A stretch of DNA of 64,000 bases from Hanleya hanleyi (taxonomy: Eukaryota > Mollusca > Polyplacophora > Lepidopleurida > Hanleyidae), in the NCBI GenBank assembly GCA_036873755.1, contig JAVTVY010025275.1, positions 43,754 to 107,753 of the forward strand, read 5' to 3'. Within the stretch, counting starts at the first letter, position 1. Each line of letters starts with the position of its first letter. Made by a program: the position numbers and the translations under genes. Shown piece after piece: positions 36,101 through 48,159 of the stretch. Below the pieces are notes generated by a model. It saw only the letters and a list, made by a program, of their open reading frames with translations. It did not search any database and was not told the DNA's origin.

Positions 36101-37999
36101 CTGGATATTTTGCCACCATCAGATTCATCAGTAGGTCTATCATGTGTGTTTGGAGACGATGTTGGTGGTATTGGATTGTTTCATTTCTATCTTTTGCAAT
36201 CTCTGAGGCCATTGGGCATGCATTTATACAGCTCCCAGCAGGCAGCAGCTTTCACGGGATAATGCCCAGAGGTAATAGTGGTATCAAAATCTTCAGAAAA
36301 GCTCTAAAAGGGCAATGGTTATGCATTTTAAGAAGCAAACATCGCATTTCAAATACAGACATCTAACACATATGGCCATCTCTGGCTATGAAACAAATTT
36401 GCAGTTGGCACCACCGAGTGGACTACCCGTTCAACACGTTTGCAGGACTAAAGCACAAAATTTGCTGGTATACCATGTTGATCAACCTGGATTAGCAAAC
36501 AATCGGTGGCCAAGATGGAAAAAAGGGTAACGTCTTAAAAACGATGCAAATTCTAAGATGGCCATCATTAGCTCATCATAAAGTGTGACCATATGATGTA
36601 GCGGTAGCATTTGTAAATTGAGAAAGTATTTGTACTCATCAAGGTTAATTGCAATTATAACAAAAGTCTGGAGGCCGAATATGGTAGATTAAGAGGAAAA
36701 TTCCATTTCGTCAGATTCATATCAATAATGGCAGAAGAACAACATTTGGTGGGAAGATACGGATATGAAAGACGATTGGTAATCAAGATGAGAATCAATG
36801 GAAATATCGCAATATCTCGGAATATTTCCTTAATTGTCCTTCTCCATGTCTTCCGCACGGCCACTGTTTGGCCGCTTACGCTCTTCAAAGAAACATAACA
36901 GGATTTACCACTTCATTTGGTTCAAGTAAAAATGAGAAAATAAAATAACCCCAAAATTATCATCATTATTATTCAGTCGTGGTGACGTCATCACAGCATC
37001 AGATGAAGGTTTCAATGGATGCTTCAATAAAAAAAAGGCATAGAGGTAAAGGTTGGTACTTTTCAGCTATCTAGCCATAATGAAAATATCGGAAGGACCA
37101 TACCCTACCCGCAAACTTGGGTTGAGAATACAGAAAGAGATAGGGTCCGGAAAATGTACTATGACAACCCATAAACTACCGATATACAATGGCTCTCTCA
37201 GATGGATAGCATTTGTATGCAAATACCCTTTACAAAAAATGAACCGAATCTGTTTACCTCAAGATTTACCAGCAAATGGTTTAGTTAAAAATAAATTATT
37301 ACTCATGTTATGACGTCACTTTGAAGTCATAAAAATTATCATTTCAAACCCCGTTAACTTGTTTACAGAAGGCGAAACGTTATAGCTCTCTAGCAACAGG
37401 AATAATTAAAATATCCAAGATATCGTACCCCAGCCCCCAAATGTGGGTGCATAATGTGATGGGGGAGGGTTCAGAATGTGTACCATAACTACAACTACGT
37501 TACTGATCTGCAAGTGTTAGCACATATGGGCAAAATCTACACACAAGTACCTCTTCAAAGAGCATTTACCAAAGTTGATAGGTCACACGGTGCCAGCAGA
37601 ATCGGAAAAAAACATTTGGAAAAGCAGCCGAAATTTCGACAATAAATGCTGCCACATGTTATTACGTCACTATGACATTATACAATGGTAATATTAACGT
37701 ATGTTAACTTGTACTAATGGACCAGGCCCTGCCCACAAAGTATGTGAAGTTTCAGCTCTTCAGCGGCAGAAATAACTAATATATCCGAGGAACCATTCCC
37801 CTGCCCCCATTCTTTGAGTTCCGAATACGAACAGGGGTGGGGTTAAAAAAGTGTGTTTTGATACCGTTAAGCTACCGATCTGCAACGGTTATCACATATG
37901 GATAACATCTACATACATGTACCTCTTCGAAAAACATTACTAGAATTTGCCACCTCGAGTGGTACCGATCGGTGAAATTTGGGGTCTTGGCCCATGGAC
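33109..37999. mobile_element. ~4.9 kb foldback element with triple-monomer arms
   Basis: The left arm (33109 to about 34190) holds three tandem monomers of ~360 bp, starting near 33109, 33500 and 33860. The right arm (about 37030-37999) holds three more in inverse order and orientation. Outer ends match: 'gtccaagggccaga' at the left, 'gtccatgggccaaga' read inward from the right. Each monomer carries 'ggtaccac', '.agaggta', 'catatgtgataac.gttgcagatcgg' and 'ggggtggggtatgg..cctcg.atat' landmarks. Arms built from sub-repeats recall Drosophila Foldback elements in form. No transposase is recognised. Confidence 0.7.
34200..37025. other. central spacer of the foldback, no gene recognised
   Basis: About 2.8 kb with frames of up to 127 codons (for example minus strand 35829-36212 and 34292-34633) but no domain I can name. 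If the foldback is a transposon, any cargo or decayed transposase would be here. Confidence 0.45.
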
Positions 38000-38057
38000 T
38001 ATATTACGTGACTCAAATTTGTAATCTTAGTTAAAGCTATAGGGTTTTTTTTTTGCT

Positions 38058-38533
38058 TAAGGTTAGGTGGAGAAGTGGGAGTGGTGGGGGCACGACATCT
38101 TAAGCGCTTTCTGGCCTGGGTGATTTGGGGTGAACCGCAGCCTGGGCCCATCCCCCCATCCATATATATTTTACTATGTGTAAAGCTAGACGGCTGAAAC
38201 TTACCACCCTATATCTTTATGTCAAGCCCCACTAGTAAAAAATCCAAGATGGCCGCCACGATGAGGTCAGATGGCGTCATTTTCAAAAAATGATTTTCTT
38301 GGCCGATTTTCGGTTAGATTTTTCGATTTTTTTAATTATGAGTTTCCTTCAAAAAACTGCATGATAAATTAGTAAATAATAATCTGATATGACATAAAAT
38401 AGATTTCACCCATTTTTTCATGCAGAAAAGCACAAATTTTGAAGGAATTTGACGAAACTATCACTTTTCTCGTACCTACATGACCGCCATTTTGAATTTA
38501 CCCATGATCCTCTCCCATGACAGGTAAGGTTAA
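38058..38533 (-). mobile_element. piggyBac-like MITE, copy 2 (inverted)
   Basis: Reverse-complement relative of 1888-2422: 'aaaatccaagatggccgcca', 'ctgcatgataaattagtaaat' and 'gaatttacccatgatcctctcc' appear in the expected inverted order. The termini have decayed (ggttaa at the right edge), so ends are approximate. Confidence 0.6.
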
Positions 38534-39026
38534 GGGAAGACCGCCACTTTGATTTATGACACATTTTTCCAGCCTTAGTGAAAGGCTGAATTTAAAGCAA
38601 ACCGGACACCGTAAAACATTCGCAGGCAATCTGGGGTAGGGCTATATGGACTGATGTATTTGGAACGCGTGTGATGTGTAAAACTTCAAATTTCAAACTG
38701 TCTTTGAATTTAACGGGTTTTTTTCAATTTTGAATAAAATTCTAAATGTTTTAAGATTTTTGACCAAACGTTCAACAATCAAGACGATTTTCAAACAAGC
38801 GCCAATTCCGACTTTAGAATTTAAGAACTTATAAAAAAAAGTTATAAAAAACTAAAAGTTGAAATATCAGATTTGTTGCTCAATTTCTTAAAGTTAAACA
38901 ATTCAGAATAAAAATCCGGGAGTTGAGCGTTCGAGTAAAATGTTAGAAGTTAACGTTTAGAAGTTTGGTAAATATTAAGGAAATGTAAATTCAAACATAT
39001 TTCAAAAGTTTAATCAGTTCCACGAA

Positions 39027-39588
39027 TTAACCCTACCTGCTCCCCCCCTACCAAACTTTCAGGGCTATCTCCGGAACGACAAAAAATGTAGAGCTGAAAC
39101 TCCTTGACTTTATAGTTTATCATATTGGGGTAATTTTGAGCCTATTTACATAACACCCCGAGCAGAGGATCATGGGTAAATTCAAGATGACGGTCACGTG
39201 GCGTACCAGAGAAGTGGTTTTTTGTCATATTTCTTCAAAATTTCTGCTTTTCCGCCACGAAAAGGGGGCAAAAACTATTTTATTTCACATCACATTAATA
39301 TTTACCAATTTATCATGCAGTTTTTGCGGAGAAATTCCATAAATAAAAAAATCGGAAAATCCGACCAAAAAATGCCGTTTTTGAAAATGACGTCACTGTG
39401 ACGTCATCAAAGCGCCCATCTTGGATTTTTTTTACATTTTCTGGTAGATCTTGACCCAAGGGTATAGTGTGGTAAGTTTCAGCCACCTAGCTCAAGGGGT
39501 AAGAAAAATAATTAGGGAGGAGGAGCCATTTCGCCCCCCCCCTCCCACAGGCCAGGATACGTCCGAAAAAGCCCAGGTCAGATAGGCC
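39027..39588 (+). mobile_element. piggyBac-like MITE, copy 3
   Basis: Starts TTAACCCTACC and follows copy 1 throughout ('ctatctccggaacgacaaaaaatg', 'gaggatcatgggtaaattcaagatg', 'gacccaagggtatagtgtgg'). The right terminus is degenerate ('agataggcc'). With copy 2 it forms an inverted pair separated by ~490 bp. Confidence 0.65.
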
Positions 39589-40250
39589 ATTGGTTTATAG
39601 GGTCAGAATGGCCATGGTTACAGTCAAGACACAATCATATATACCTTCTGACCTGTCCTACAAAAACGCTGCATGGTTGCAGAAGTTCTGTTGTGCGCTA
39701 AGGACAGCAAATCGTTCTCAAGCTACAACTCACTCATTTGGCAGAAAAGAAACCTGTACTTAAGCACCTAAAACTGATTGATATATATTTTCAGTATCTG
39801 TTCGGGTTATCTCTTGAATTATGAATTAAATTTACAGATTTTGCGAAAAATTGCTCTCCGAATGAATCGGATTTCGATGGAATTCTGAAAGACAATAATA
39901 CTTAAATAGTGTTGTACTGTATCCAAAAACACAAAATTGTTGACTCTGTATGTCCGAATGGAGTCTATTGTAGAATAAACGATCTACAGCTCTTCGAATA
40001 AACAGATGTAGCAGATAATTTGGGGCTACATGATATTAATTAGCGAATATTTTACATTGTGCCTTAACTTTTGACCTCAACGCAGAAAGCTGTAATTCAT
40101 ATCTTCCTTCCCTTCCAGACTTGTTCAACATTACATGGTATTTCATCAGTTTGTTTGTCCGTAGGGGCCTACAGGTACAGCCTTTCTGTACAGAAAACAG
40201 TGAGACACCAGTATCAAATGAAGTCCAAATCTGACACCGGAAATAGAATG

Positions 40251-40459
40251 TCAGTCAATTGGACGTGTATCACAGTCGACATTCGCCAGCCAATCACATT
40301 TGTTCTTCCTCGATGAATAGCCACTTCCGGAAGGACATTTGATGCTGGCAACAATCCTCCCTTGGTTGCATTTGTAGAATCTCAAGCAGTGAGTTTGGTC
40401 CGCCACGTCACCATTCTTCTTTTTCTCGCAGGGCTGGTCTATTATCGGACTGGCTGTGG
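40251..40459 (-). CDS. terminal CBM14 exon cassette B1
   Basis: Intact exon frame with acceptor ttctcttcatag^CC, phase 1, six cysteines and TGA stop. It belongs to the A4/B3 type (CEKKK, YSSRKNK) but keeps Q in ADQTHC like A2. Private changes are H to Q and R to S (NQGRIVASIK) and a final D for A (DTRPID). It lies 17.5 kb from exon 2 of copy B with the retrotransposon between, and downstream of the copy A promoter in the opposite direction of travel, so only copy B could splice to it on one transcript. Confidence 0.74.
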
Positions 40460-40539
40460 CTATGAAGAGAAGAGGAAACATATGGTCATGGCGAAATCTG
40501 ATCACTGAAATATCCACCCTCGCTAAACCAGAGGTTATA

Positions 40540-41173
40540 GTTTAGCAGGAAATATAGGTTCCCATGCACCCCACTAAAACTAAGAAAAATGTCCCACGGT
40601 ATCCTAATTAGCATATTTCCAAGATGGCTGCCATCCGCATCCTTTAAAACACTAAGTGTCTTACGTCAGTAAATAATGAGTCGATTTTGATGAACTTGAT
40701 GTCGCTATTATGGTTTTCTGAGGTGCAGAATTGAATTCCGAAGTTTTTAAAACGACTTAAGGGCAAGGTCACATGATTCAGGCGAAGGTCAAGGTCATTT
40801 TGTTAAAAAAAAATGCTTTATTTCATTTTCCGAAATGCATTATGTTTTACCCAGCTCGCATATAGTGATAGAAGCTTAATTATTGCTTTCAATAGTTTTA
40901 CTTCTCTTTTTCTAGATCTATTGGTGAAGGTGCATGCTGCTTCAACAGTGAATGCTTGATTCCTGTGAACTAATATCTTAGCAATTATCAAGCTTAATTA
41001 ACCATGGTGAACAAGAAGAGGAAAAGTGAACAAAGTTCAGATGCGTCTGAATCGTCTGTGAAACAGAAGTGTCTTACCTCCACTTGTGTGTTGCACACTC
41101 CCAAGGTACCTGATGATAATCCATTTACCTGTTTCAGTTTTGTGAAATTTGTGCCGTCAGAGAAGCTGTCATA
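40540..41173 (+). mobile_element. 634 bp insert with KKRK-type ORF, fullest copy
   Basis: Interrupts 'ggttatatctataacc' of other units with a likely TTATA duplication (40535-40539 and 41174-41178). No inverted ends are evident. A frame starts at ATG 41004 in a strong context (aaccATGG), MVNKKRKSEQSSDASESS, basic then serine-rich, and stays open for 57 codons before leaving the insert. It resembles the 5' end of a gene (leader plus first codons) carried by a mobile element or retrocopy. Function unknown. Confidence 0.6.
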
Positions 41174-41669
41174 TTATACCTATAACCCTGGTACAGCTGG
41201 GGCGAGTTGTGTCCCTGGAATATGTCATTGTAAATTAAGCCAAACGCAGCACAGAAGCAATAAGAGATTGCCTGGATGCATGCCCCCACCACCACTTGTT
41301 TTTAGTATAGACGTGACAGACTCAAAGAGTTTGGGTCACATTTCATTTTGACCCATACATTTTGGGTACCTCATCTCTATACCCAAAAATTCTGACAGTA
41401 TATGCGGGGGAGCGGGGAGGGAGCGGGGGCTTTGTAAATACATGCCATGCCATAATTAGGTATCATTTGCGAGGTAAGTATCAAACTTCTTTGCCAAGCA
41501 GTCAGGAAGCTACAGTACGGGCAGGAAGGTAGGTATCCTCTGTAGTATATATTGATATCGACGGGTTATAACTCTAGGTATTAAGCATCAACTAAGACAA
41601 TCTCAACCTTGAAGACATTTTCATTGTCATTTCGACAGTGATCGTAAATTAATATTTTCGTTATTTTGG

Positions 41670-41780
41670 GATTACACTGGCTCAGTATGGTACAGATTCT
41701 AGTGATGAAACTTGGTCGAGTCCCATGCCAGATTCGACCCGGCAACCACCAGAGCAAGGCACCCAACCGCTAGCACAATT
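41670..41780 (-). repeat. tRNA-derived SINE-like module in unit B1
   Basis: B box degraded by one base (GGGTCGAATC on the minus strand). Confidence 0.5.
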
Positions 41781-43210
41781 TCAACCTTTCTCGCCAATTA
41801 ATAAAGGAGATACAGTTCAGACAAGAATGATATTGACACATATTGATGTCGATGATAAAGGGTCATAACTCTGTCGAAAACCATCGAAATGGGCAACAAA
41901 TTAAATCTCACAGGACACATCTGCAGGATAGTATCTTCCATGGACGTGTCCAAGTTGTCCATCAAATAGTAACTGGCCAAGTCCCGAGCAAGCATATACT
42001 GATGTTGACGAAAAAGGGCCATAACTGTGGGGAAAATCATCGAAACGGGTGAAAAACCTGACAGAGCATATCTGCAAGATAATATCTTCCATGTTAGTGT
42101 CGAAGTCATCCATCAAATAGTAGCTGAAAATGGCACGGACTGGCATAGACTGTATGACTGTCTGTCAAATCAAGGTATTGAAAGACAGTTGCACTGTAGG
42201 ACTGTCTGTCAACACAAGGTATTGAAAGATAGTTGCAGTGAGCTGAGCCAGGTGCCTCGCCTTCAGCGATTGGCCAATCGAATTGTGCCATTTTTAATTA
42301 AGACCCGCTTTCTCATTGGCTCACTTTAAAAAATGACCATCTTTATACACAAATACGTGACTATCTCAGCTGGAAGGTGACGTAAACGGCCTTGTCTTCA
42401 CGCTCAAAATCTTGCGGCAAATGCGCAAATGTTCCTGTTGTTGCGTCACACAATCATTAGCCCTCCGTCAGATGGGTCCAATATTATAGGTTAGGACAAG
42501 CATATGTTGATGTTGACAATAAAAGCCAAGCCAAGATTGTAGGACTGTATGTCAACTGAAGGTATTGACTGACAGTTACATTGAGCTGTGCCAGCTGCCT
42601 CGCCTCCAGCGATTGGTCAATCGAGTTGCACCATTTTTAATTAAGACACGCTTTCTCATTAGATCACTTTAATAAAAATATGGCCATCCCCATCTTTATA
42701 CACAAATACGTGACTATCTCAGTTGGCATGTGACGTAGCAATGATTTGTCTTCACTCTCAAAATCTTGCGGCTAATACGCAAATGTTATTGTTGTTGCAT
42801 CACGCAATCATTATAATAACCCTCCGTCAGGTCGGTGCAACATTATAGGCTGGGACAAGCAGATATTGATGTTGACAATAAAGGGCCATAACTCTGGGGA
42901 AATAATCAAAATGGGTAAAAAGCATGACAATGCACACCTGGACATGATTGGACCATGATCGTTAATTCTCCTGGTCTGCGGATGTTTATTCCGACCTGAA
43001 TGAGTTTGATCCGGATAGAAATTTGAACCGAAGATGCCGGCTGATAACGGCATAGTGTATGGATAGATATACATGGGAAGGGACCAGTCCAGCTTGGATC
43101 TTTTGTTAACGTCTTTGGATTACAAACTCGGAATTATAAAGTTATGGATAACAATTACGAGTGCTTGCTACGTAATGCTGGACCTGACGCTTGTATATGG
43201 AAATGAACAT

Positions 43211-43836
43211 TGTCAAGGTATTGTAGTCTATTATTAGACATTGTGGATGTTTCTAGAATATAGAGCTGACGCAAGCTTGTTTGCGTACTATTATGTGGGA
43301 CAGCCACTTGGAGCTTTCTGGAAGGCTACTGTAAATTGTATCTAGGACGGATGATGCGGTAATATTGTGTATTCTGGAGGCTTCTTGATTTGTAGAATGG
43401 TCTGGAATTCCTCATAGAGTATAAATAGCTCATCACTCAGTCATTAAGGAAGGGAATTCAAACTGGCTTTTTATGTGGGTCTGTTATACTGTGTCACTTT
43501 TGCCTGTAGCTACGGACTGCTGGATTATATATTCCTGTGTATTAACTGTTGGCTGCTGCATAATCTACGCTATTTGTTAACGGCTATCGGATATTGGACA
43601 TTTACTGGGACTGTGTGCAACTGAGCAGTTTTGGATTATCATCATTCAGAAGAGTGATTTGTGCGTGTCAACAAGGACTGTAAAGAATACACCGGTATAG
43701 CATTGACCAGTAAGACTGTATTTCATACATCTATTTGTTGTATTAACCTTACTTAAATTGTATATGATTTTAGTATTGTAAATTGTTAATCCTTGACTTC
43801 ACACGTCTTTCTGTTACGGTAAAAGCTGACGTAACA
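43211..43836 (+). repeat. 5' LTR
   Basis: Begins TGTCAAGG and ends GACGTAACA, so it has short TGT...ACA inverted tips. A TATA box (TATAAATAG, 43420-43428) marks the promoter. Confidence 0.88.
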
Positions 43837-43841
43837 GAAAT

Positions 43842-43859
43842 TGGGAGCCTGGCGTCCGG
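43842..43859 (+). other. candidate primer-binding site
   Basis: TGGGAGCCTGGCGTCCGG starts with the TGG expected opposite a tRNA CCA end, five bases after the 5' LTR. I cannot say which tRNA it matches. Confidence 0.45.
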
Positions 43860-43969
43860 GAGAGTTTGTTTACATTATTGAACAGCTGGCAGCTTTGCAA
43901 CATAGTTCTAAATTGATACAGCTTCACAACATCGTCTAAATTTGGGAAGTCAGTGAGTACACTATCAGC

Positions 43970-45660
43970 ATGCCATTTGACCCGGCACAGTTTGCCTTAG
44001 ATCATAGTCAGGAGGTATTTAGCGAACTGCACAAAGAAGATTTGTTCGCGTTGTGTAAATTCCCACAAATTGAAGTTAAAACATCTTTGAGAAAGCAAGA
44101 CATTAAGAAACTCATTATTAATCATTTTGTTAGCAAACAAATTTGAGATGAAAGTGATTTTTATTTAACTAAGGAAACAGCTGATGATTTGGAAATAAGA
44201 AAATTAGAATTGCAAAATCAGCTGGAATTACAGAAATTAGAATAAGAAAAAAAGGAAAGAGAAAGAGAGAAAGAAAGACATTTTCAGTTAGAGAGAGAAA
44301 AGTTAAAAAAAGAAAGAGAATTAGAGAGAGAAAGGGAAGAAAGACAGTCTCAGTTAGAAATGAAGCATATGGAATTACAGTCGCAAATAAGTCCTCCTGC
44401 ACATGCACCTGTACCATCACAATCAAAATTTGATGCGGCTCGTCAAATACGTCTCGTCCCACCATTTCAGGAAAAAGAAGTTGATAAATATTTTCTGCAT
44501 TTTGAGAAAATTGCTGAAAATTTAAACTGGCCAAAAGGAAATTGGAGTTTACTTCTTCAAAGATTTTTGATCGGAAATTCAAGGGACATTTACACTCAAA
44601 TGACGGTAGAGCAAGCATCAGATTATGATACAGTGAAGGATTTAATCCTTAAAGGTTATGAATTAGTTCCTGAAGCCTATAGACAAAAGTTTCGTAGTTG
44701 TGAAAAAGAAAACTCTCAGACTCATGTAGAAATTGCTCGTTCAAAAGAACAGTTATTTGATAGGTGGTATGCTTCGGTTAAAATTGACAACCAATTTGAA
44801 AGCCTTAGACAGCTTCTGCTGGTAGAGGAATTTAAAACGTGTATCCATGATGATAATAGAACATTTTTGATGAAAAAATGCCAACACTTTAGATCAGGCA
44901 GCACGTTTTGCTGACGAATACGCTCTGACATACGAATTATCACCTGTCAATGCTGTTAAACCAAGTTCATTCCTGTCTAATCTCTCAGGTAACAAACCCA
45001 GTTCTTTCTCAGGGCGTAAAACTTTTAACCCCAGTTACAAAGGTCACAGGTCAAACACAAAGTCTCATTCACCCACTTTTAACACTCAAAATAAAGGATA
45101 TGTGACGACAATACGGGAATAACTCCCTTATATGTGATGGTAATCAAGCTGAATTTTCTTTTCAATCTAAAACTCCTCGGCCTGATTTGATATTTTTGAG
45201 GCATTTACAGTGAGGATTTTCTCTTATAGCAAAAATATGACACCTCAAACCAAAATAATGGTTTCACACAATATATTAGAAAGTTTGCTTATTGGAAGGA
45301 ACCACGAATGGTTTTGGTTTGAGGTGTCATATTTTTGCTACAATAGAAAACCCTTCACGAAAATGCCCAAAAATACCAAAATAAGCCCGGGAGCACATTT
45401 TCATCAATCATATCTCCATTTTTGTTTAACTGAACATCTCAGTTTTTTCGAAGGGGATATTTCAGTATGTAAACTTCAAGAAAAATCTTATATGGCAGGT
45501 TTTGGAGTGAAAAAAAATCGGCTTTATTATCATCACACACAGAGGAGTTTTTCGTATGTAAACGTCACATATCCTTTCCAGTTTGCAATTATTGTAAGAA
45601 AAAAGGTCACTTAATGGCAAACTGGCCCAGTGGTTTCCTCACTTCAAGATCTATACCCAA
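43970..45660 (+). pseudogene. gag, broken (SCAN-like capsid, zinc knuckle)
   Basis: ATG at 43970 (MPFDPAQFALDH). After two internal stops near 44143 and 44242, a charged coiled-coil stretch rich in E, K and R runs to about 44360. The capsid-like part contains 'YRQKFRSCEKENSQTHVEIA' and 'KEQLFDRWYAS', resembling the gag segment from which vertebrate SCAN domains derive. A frameshift near 44880 moves to another frame (QAARFADEYALTYE). A foldback element at 45096-45574 interrupts it just before the zinc knuckle, CNYCKKKGHLMANW, where W replaces the last expected cysteine. Confidence 0.8.
45096..45574. mobile_element. long-arm foldback element, copy 2 (479 bp), inside gag
   Basis: Same family as 13877-14457, with identical tips GGATATGTGACG and CGTCACATATCC. 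About 100 bp of the left arm is missing. Removing it joins AAA to TTT and brings the gag frame on the left (NTQNK) into register with the zinc knuckle on the right (CNYC). The empty site was therefore AAATTT and nothing was duplicated. Confidence 0.85.
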
Positions 45661-45689
45661 GCAGGTTAGTGACGTTCATAGTGTATGTG

Positions 45690-46273
45690 ACGTTAAGATG
45701 GCCGGCAACACACTCCCTATGAGTTCTATCAAGGATAAGTTTGACAGATTTTCAAATCTTGTTATGGAGATTTTTGAACCCTTTATCCACAATGGTTTTG
45801 TGTCACTTTCAAGTGATTTGTCGAATGCTACTCCTGTGAAGATTTTGCGAGACACGGGCGCGTCCTAGTCTCTTTTGTTGGCAGATACTTTGCCGTTTTC
45901 TGACTCTTCATCTGCAGGCAGTAATGTCCTGACTAAAGGGGTAAATTTTGTAAATTATACACTCGTTCCGCTCCATAACATTTATCTGTCTTCCGACTTG
46001 ATTTCTGGGCCTGTTACGTTGGTTATTAAAGTTAGGTTACCATTTGAGGGTATTCAATTACTTTTTGGAAATGATCTTGCGGGAGATAAGGTCGGTATTA
46101 ACCCGATTGTAACTGGCAAGCCTTGTTTGGATCAGACCCATGATCCAGTTGAAGACGAAATTCAAAGTTTGTATCCTGCTTGTGCAGTTACTAGAGCCAT
46201 GTGTAAATTGGCTGAAGAGTCTGAAAAGTCTCTTAAAGATGACGTTTGTTTGGCCACACTTTCGTGTGTTTAA
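45690..46273 (+). pseudogene. retroviral-type aspartic protease, broken
   Basis: The catalytic signature LRDTGAS is visible at about 45850-45867 and is followed immediately by a TAG stop. The next frame continues with LLADTLPFSD and ends with the FGNDLAGDKV motif (near 46068-46097) typical of the C-terminal half of these proteases. Confidence 0.8.
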
Positions 46274-46556
46274 ATGATGAGGCTGATAAGCCACATTTTG
46301 ATAGCAAATTGGAATGTTCTAATGACAAAATTTCAAAATCACGGCTGGTTAATGAACAGCATAGTGACAAGGACATTTCCAAGTTGTTTGACAGGGCAGT
46401 AGATGAGTGTGATGCAACTCAAGAGCTTGTGTGTTACTTTTGTAAGAGTGGTGTTCTTATGCGCAAATGGCGACCGCCAGATGTGTCACCTGATGACGAG
46501 TGGGCAGTTAAGTATCAGATTGTATCAGACTTCATATCGTTCAGACATCCCCAAGA

Positions 46557-47400
46557 GTGATTATAGATTGTGTTGGTCCATTACCAAAAACAAAGTCAGG
46601 CAATCAATACATGTTAACAATCATGTGTGCATCAACCAGGTTCCCTGAGACCATTCCTTTGCGGAATATTAAGGCAAAAACTATTGCCTTAGTTAAGTTT
46701 TTCACACTTGTCGGCCTATCCCAGTCCGTTCAGTCTGATCAGGGATCTAATTTCATGTCAGGAATTTTTGAACAAGTCATGCATGAATTGGGAATAAAGC
46801 AGTACAAATCATCTGCATACCATCCAGAAAGCCAAGGCGCATTAGAAAGATTTCAGCAGACATTAAAGAACATGATTGAGACTTATTGTTTTGACACTGA
46901 GACTGGGATGAAGGCATACATTTGTTATTGTTTGCTGTTAGCGAGTCTGTTCAAGAGTCTTTAGGCTTCAGTCCATTTGAATTCTTTGGTCATACAGTTA
47001 GAGGACCACTTAAACTGCTAAAGAAAAAGTTCCTAGACGGTGATCTTGACTCATGAGTCTCTTACAATATGTGTCGGACTTTCGCACCGGGTTGACTAAA
47101 GCATGTGATTTGGGCATGTACAATTTAAAGTCAGCACAAAAATGTATGAAAATAACCTATGATAAACATGCCCTTAAACGAAGTTTCAAACCTGGTGAGA
47201 AGGTACTAGCTTTTCTGCCTATTCCTGGTAATGCAATTAAGGCTTAATATTATGGTCCTTATATCAAATTAAGTGACCTCAATTAAAAAAAACTTAAGAA
47301 ATTAAGTGACCTTATTTATGTAATTCAGACTCCTGACAGGCGTAAACACAAACGTTTATGTCATGTAAATATGTTAAAGTTATACATAGACAGAGATAGC
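46557..47400 (+). pseudogene. integrase (core and GPY/F-type tail), N-terminal zinc domain deleted
   Basis: Core with all three catalytic acids visible: D in IIDCVGPLP, D in QSDQGSNF and E in QGALERF, the last two separated by 35 residues. The upstream frame (46246-46560) reads into the linker before the HHCC zinc domain but jumps straight to the core, so the zinc domain is deleted. After a frameshift and a stop the C-terminal module follows (FKPGEKVLAFLPIPGNA near 47190-47235, then TPDRRKHKRLCHVNML), which belongs to the GPY/F type of gypsy integrases. Confidence 0.85.
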
Positions 47401-48096
47401 ACTAACAGTACTGTACACCCTGTAAGTGTAGTTAGTTCTGACCCTGAGAATAATGAAACTTGTGAAGAGCCCATGACAGCAGCCAAATTGCAGAACTCTG
47501 ACATTCTACTCAATTTGGATTCCAAGTTGTGTCATCTTGAACCAGCGCGTCAAGAAGAACTTCGAACTCTGCTCAGTCAATATGAACATTTGTTTCCCGC
47601 TATTCCTACTCGGACTATTAAAATTTCACACGACGTCAATGTCGGAGATCCTAATCCAGTGAAGCAGCACCCATATCGTTTGAATCCCATTAAACAAAAC
47701 GATCTGAAAAGAGAGATTCAGTATTTATTGGACAATGACTTCATTGAACTAAGTAATAATAACTGGAGTTCACCTTGTATCCTCGTTCCAAAGCCAGATG
47801 GCAGTTACAGGATGTGTACAGAAAGGTGAACACATCGACCAAAACAGAAACATTCACTATTCCAAGCATTGGCGATTGCATTGATGAAAGTGGGAAATGC
47901 CAAGTTTGTGTCAAAGTTTGATCTTCTGAAAGGATTTTGGCAAGTTCCACTGACAGATCGTGAGAAGGAGATATCAGCATTCGTCACTTCGGAGGGTCTG
48001 TTCCAGTACAAAGTCATGCCAATTGGAATGAAAAAATTTCCGGCAACGTTCCAGCGTCTCATCAACCGTGTGACTTCTAATTTGGAAGGAATATAG
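47371..48096 (+). pseudogene. reverse transcriptase, N-terminal part only
   Basis: One open frame (47371-47829) runs from the integrase tail (MLKLYIDRDS) into the start of reverse transcriptase (KQHPYRLNPIKQ, NWSSPCILVPKPDGSYRMC). The integrase-before-RT order is therefore original, not a rearrangement. After a frameshift, 47869-48096 continues with FVSKFDLLKGFWQVPL (containing the first catalytic D) and FPATFQRLINRV. It stops before the YxDD box. The rest of RT and all of RNase H are gone, the deletion running to just before the polypurine tract. Confidence 0.87.
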
Positions 48097-48159
48097 ATTT
48101 TTTTGCAATAATGTTTTGAATTGTCAAGAAAGTTCCAAGTTTGAAACTTTCTTTTTTTT

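Larger units (their letters stand above)
39735..42950. repeat. tandem array B, unit B1 (5' incomplete)
   Basis: Similarity to the array units starts abruptly near 39735 ('ttggcagaaaagaaacctg'), so the first ~1.3 kb of a unit is missing. It contains a cassette exon, the fullest copy of the KKRK insert and a SINE module. Confidence 0.78.

Noticed and set aside
35829..36212. 127-codon minus-strand frame in the foldback centre, possible transposase piece
   Set aside because: No DDE or other motif could be seen. A basic C-terminus alone is not enough.
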